This document shows positions 62,008 to 64,000 of a stretch of 64,000 bases of DNA, piece after piece. The number at the start of each line of letters is the position of its first letter. Within the stretch, counting starts at the first letter, position 1. Made by a program: the position numbers and the translations under genes. The notes under the pieces were generated by a model that saw only the letters and a program-made list of their open reading frames with translations, was not told the origin of the DNA and did not search any database. Source of the DNA: Ktedonospora formicarum (GTDB lineage: Bacteria; Chloroflexota; Ktedonobacteria; Ktedonobacterales; Ktedonobacteraceae); the NCBI RefSeq assembly GCF_016587355.1, contig NZ_BNJF01000001.1, positions 3,112,501 to 3,176,500 of the forward strand. The letters run 5' to 3'.

Positions 62008-62715
62008 TTAGCCGGTGGTTTCAACCTTCAGCCGCCAGGCAAAGTTGCGTTTTACGATCGAGAGCAGGGCTAGATTCTGCGGAAAGAGTCGCTCTAGTTG
62101 GTCGATGATGCGCAAGGTGACCATAGGTAGCAGGCTACTACGCTGAGCAATGATATGCGGGAGATAGCCCATATGGAGATAGGGCTCCAGCCCGTTGGGA
62201 TTGCTCGGATCAGCAGGATCACTGAAGAAATGGAACGCTCGTACCTCTTCATCGGACATGGTTTCAATTTCGCTATCTAGCTCCAATGAAAGCGGTGGAA
62301 CACCATGCATTGCCGATGGGATGCTCTGTTTTCCCTGCTCATCCAGGTTTTGCTCCATCATGCCCAGGATCATAATATAGATAAGTACCGCTTTTTCTGT
62401 GATGTAATCGGGAGAGAAGAGTTCGATCTGGGTCTCATTAGAAAGGCGTGGCCCGAGGGAGCCGAAAGCGGGATTCTGTAAGATCGTGTCGTAAATAACT
62501 CCTACCGCGTATGTTACAGGCTTCTGGTTGCGTCCCAGCGCCATATCAAGGAGATCATCGGGCTCATTCCCTGGCCCCGAATTGACCCTGATGCGTACAA
62601 GACGACCAAAGGTATAGTCAGAAGGCTCTGGCTGAGCCTCAACTTCATGCCGTCCATAGACTTGACAGACATAGTTGATGTGCGAGTCTGACTTTACAAT
62701 TTTCCCGATAATCAT
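62008..62715 (-). CDS. HAS-barrel-like partner of the HerA-type ATPase
   Basis: 235 residues. MIIGKIVKSDSHINYVCQVY and FGRLVRIRVNS look like the N-terminal beta barrel of HerA (HAS barrel), but no ATPase follows. The rest is mostly helical with no recognised motif. It is first in the operon, and the GAGGA ribosome site and extended -10 promoter support expression. It may cap or dock the HerA-like hexamer; this is inference. Confidence 0.65.
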   Translation of the reverse strand: MIIGKIVKSDSHINYVCQVYGRHEVEAQPEPSDYTFGRLVRIRVNSGPGNEPDDLLDMALGRNQKPVTYAVGVIYDTILQNPAFGSLGPRLSNETQIELFSPDYITEKAVLIYIMILGMMEQNLDEQGKQSIPSAMHGVPPLSLELDSEIETMSDEEVRAFHFFSDPADPSNPNGLEPYLHMGYLPHIIAQRSSLLPMVTLRIIDQLERLFPQNLALLSIVKRNFAWRLKVETTG

Positions 62716-62810
62716 AGCTAGTCCTCGAATTACTTCCCTATCTGCATTAAAGCATCTGGTGAGCGTCTTTCCTACTTCAGAGCTTCCCCTGAAGTATATA
62801 AGTTGCGGGC

Positions 62811-62819
62811 ATTATAACA
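62811..62819 (-). promoter_or_regulatory. Extended -10 promoter of the HerA operon
   Basis: TGTTATAAT read on the minus strand, 95 bases before the first gene. Confidence 0.45.
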
Positions 62820-62930
62820 CAGAAGTCGACTGATGCGATACAGGCGTTTGGGGCTTGTGTTCTATAGCACCTGGAAAGACTTTTGACGCATAAATGCCCA
62901 ATTGCTTATTCTCTACCTGTCACATTAACT

Positions 62931-62960
62931 TTGCTTTGGCCTGTCCGCATAGCGTATAAT
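62931..62960 (+). promoter_or_regulatory. Promoter of the GNAT gene
   Basis: TTGCTT (62931-62936), 18 bases, TATAAT (62955-62960), 130 bases before the ATG. Confidence 0.45.
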
Positions 62961-63089
62961 TTGCCCGTTGACAAGATACCTGACTGCTGATTACAGCGAT
63001 TGGCGGATTGTTTGAGCTGTGTTTATTAACAACCATGCGAAAATATTTTAGAGAAGACTGGGCTCAAGCTTCCCGATCAGGAGGGGATT

Positions 63090-63608
63090 ATGCGTTTTAG
63101 TTTCATGCCTCTTTCGAGAGAAGGGGTACTTGCTTTGTTTGAATGGCGCTACCCGGAGCCATATCAAGTCTACAATCTGGGTGGTGAATATATGGAGGAA
63201 GCACTTGCCGAACTGACTGACCAACGCAGCCCCTATTATGCGGCATATGATGAGCAGGGATTGCTAGCTGGTTTTATCAATGTTGGCACCTCGGCTCTGG
63301 TTTGGGATGCTGGTGAGCCGCGTGTGTTTATTGATGGGGAACATGGCACAACCGCCTTGGGGTTGGGGCTGCGTCCTGATCTAACAGGACATGGGCTTGG
63401 TCTTTCCTTTGTTGAGTCCGCGCTCACCTTTTTGAGGGACCAGTTTTCTCCTCGCCAGATTCGCCTCTTTGTGCTCGCGTGGAATAAACGAGCTCTGCGC
63501 GTTTATGAGCAGGCAGGTTTTCAACAGATACGAGCCTTTACCCAAGTAAATCGCTTTGGTACATCCGATTTCATAGAGATGTGCCTGAATATAGAGCAGG
63601 AGAGATAG
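63090..63608 (+). CDS. GNAT N-acetyltransferase
   Basis: 172 residues. LGLGLRPDLTGHGLGLSFV is the acetyl-CoA loop, and RLFVLAWNKRALRVYEQAGF is the usual strand and helix after it. The acceptor is unknown. The start follows AGGAGG with 6 bases spacing. Transcribed alone. Confidence 0.88.
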   Translation: MRFSFMPLSREGVLALFEWRYPEPYQVYNLGGEYMEEALAELTDQRSPYYAAYDEQGLLAGFINVGTSALVWDAGEPRVFIDGEHGTTALGLGLRPDLTGHGLGLSFVESALTFLRDQFSPRQIRLFVLAWNKRALRVYEQAGFQQIRAFTQVNRFGTSDFIEMCLNIEQER

Positions 63609-63969
63609 GGTCAGGTTGAGACGTTTGGGCTTTATGCTTCGTGCTAGGAGATGAGGTAAAGAGATGTTTCCTACATATATAAAGCTCTGCATCTTGTATA
63701 TGTATCTTATAGGTCTTTTGCCTGCGCAATCGATCCCATTCGCGTTATGCGACACGGGGTATACTGATATAGATCAGGTAATAGTTTCAGAACAGAAGAG
63801 CATCTGAAGCTAAGTTTCTGTTTGACAACACTATTGCCTATTACACACAACTACTATGTGCTGCGCATGTTCAGGGAGTTATGGTCTGCTGAGACCGTTA
63901 TGTTTTCGCATACCTGACCATATTTCCACTGCTAGCATTCTGGCTATTTTTACGAAGGAGAGATATCTT
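63609..63969. other. Spacer before the superoxide dismutase gene
   Basis: 361 bases. A TTGACA lies at 63822-63827, but no good -10 box follows at the right distance. AGGAG at 63957-63961 is the ribosome site of the next gene. Confidence 0.4.
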
Positions 63970-64000
63970 ATGGCCTTTGAACTTCCACCTCTTCCTTATG
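63970..64000 (+). CDS. Start of a Fe/Mn superoxide dismutase gene (partial)
   Basis: Only the first ten codons are in the window. MAFELPPLPY is the typical N-terminus of Fe/Mn superoxide dismutases, which continue YxxxALEPxI. The ATG lies 8 bases after GGAGAG. The call rests on this short but characteristic start. Confidence 0.6.
   Translation, partial: MAFELPPLPY

Larger units (their letters stand above)
62716..63089. other. Divergent promoter region
   Basis: 374 bases. Minus strand: extended -10 at 62811-62819. Plus strand: promoter at 62931-62960. No gene was seen. Confidence 0.5.

Noticed and set aside
1..64000. CRISPR array, tRNA genes, prophage
   Set aside because: No regularly spaced repeats, tRNA cloverleaf or phage structural genes were noticed on reading both strands; a tRNAscan or CRISPR search was not possible here.

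Overview
The window reads as a chromosomal segment of a moderate-GC bacterium, most likely Chloroflexota of the Ktedonobacteria type. This is inference: it rests on the gene mix (stand-alone AICAR transformylase, CarH-like B12 regulator, MshC-like ligase, HerA-like ATPase operon, relics of IS200/IS605-type elements) and on the long perfect hairpins between genes. No rRNA, tRNA or CRISPR array was seen. Most genes are housekeeping, in short operons on both strands.

Layout. 0-5 kb: tail of an AIM24-like gene, a polytopic membrane protein, galU, a small membrane protein, an SbcD/Mre11-type nuclease. 5-9 kb: sdhCDAB, whose spacers carry copies of a palindromic repeat family also seen near 21.3, 23.8, 52.0, 56.7 and 61.9 kb. 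9-16 kb: epoxide-hydrolase-like enzyme, DUF1349 protein, a CarH/LitR-type B12 regulator split by a one-base frameshift in a G6 run, a PLP decarboxylase transcribed away from it, and a ThiO-like oxidase. 16-20 kb: a DHA2-type MFS exporter with an extracytoplasmic C-terminal domain and a secreted companion. 20-25 kb: purH (formyltransferase half), M20 peptidase, tryptophan dioxygenase, GCS2-type ligase. 25-26.2 kb: about 1.2 kb without an intact gene, holding a compound palindrome, a structured RNA that resembles an IscB-type (HEARO) omega RNA, and a tnpB 3' remnant.

26-39 kb: cdd, DUF3592 protein, lgt, an acidic membrane-anchored protein, MBL hydrolase and ugd, then acpS, a phosphotransferase, dtd, tatD and a CysRS/MshC-family ligase, then an M20 peptidase. 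39-43 kb: a visibly GC-richer M20 gene (probable transfer), an MFS transporter, a GNAT. 43-55 kb: mutL-priA, a sensor-domain protein, a methyltransferase, rarA, a DinB-family protein, a split chromate transporter, and citrate synthase divergent from a small HTH gene. 55-64 kb: DUF58/MoxR pair, a five-gene minus-strand operon (HAS-barrel protein, HerA-like ATPase, small membrane protein, GT9, Pro/Thr-rich surface protein), a GNAT, and the first codons of a superoxide dismutase at the right edge.

How the genes work together: sdhCDAB and citrate synthase belong to the TCA cycle and respiration. GalU makes UDP-glucose and Ugd oxidises it to UDP-glucuronate, which fits envelope polysaccharide synthesis with the GT9 and polytopic glycosyltransferase-like proteins. 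MutL, PriA, RarA, SbcD and the HerA-like ATPase are genome-maintenance functions. The items most worth following up are the frameshifted CarH-like photoreceptor with a duplicated helical bundle, the transporter plus lipid-carrier-like pair, the MshC-like ligase, the HTH/citrate synthase pairing, the orphan omega RNA candidate and the palindromic repeat family.
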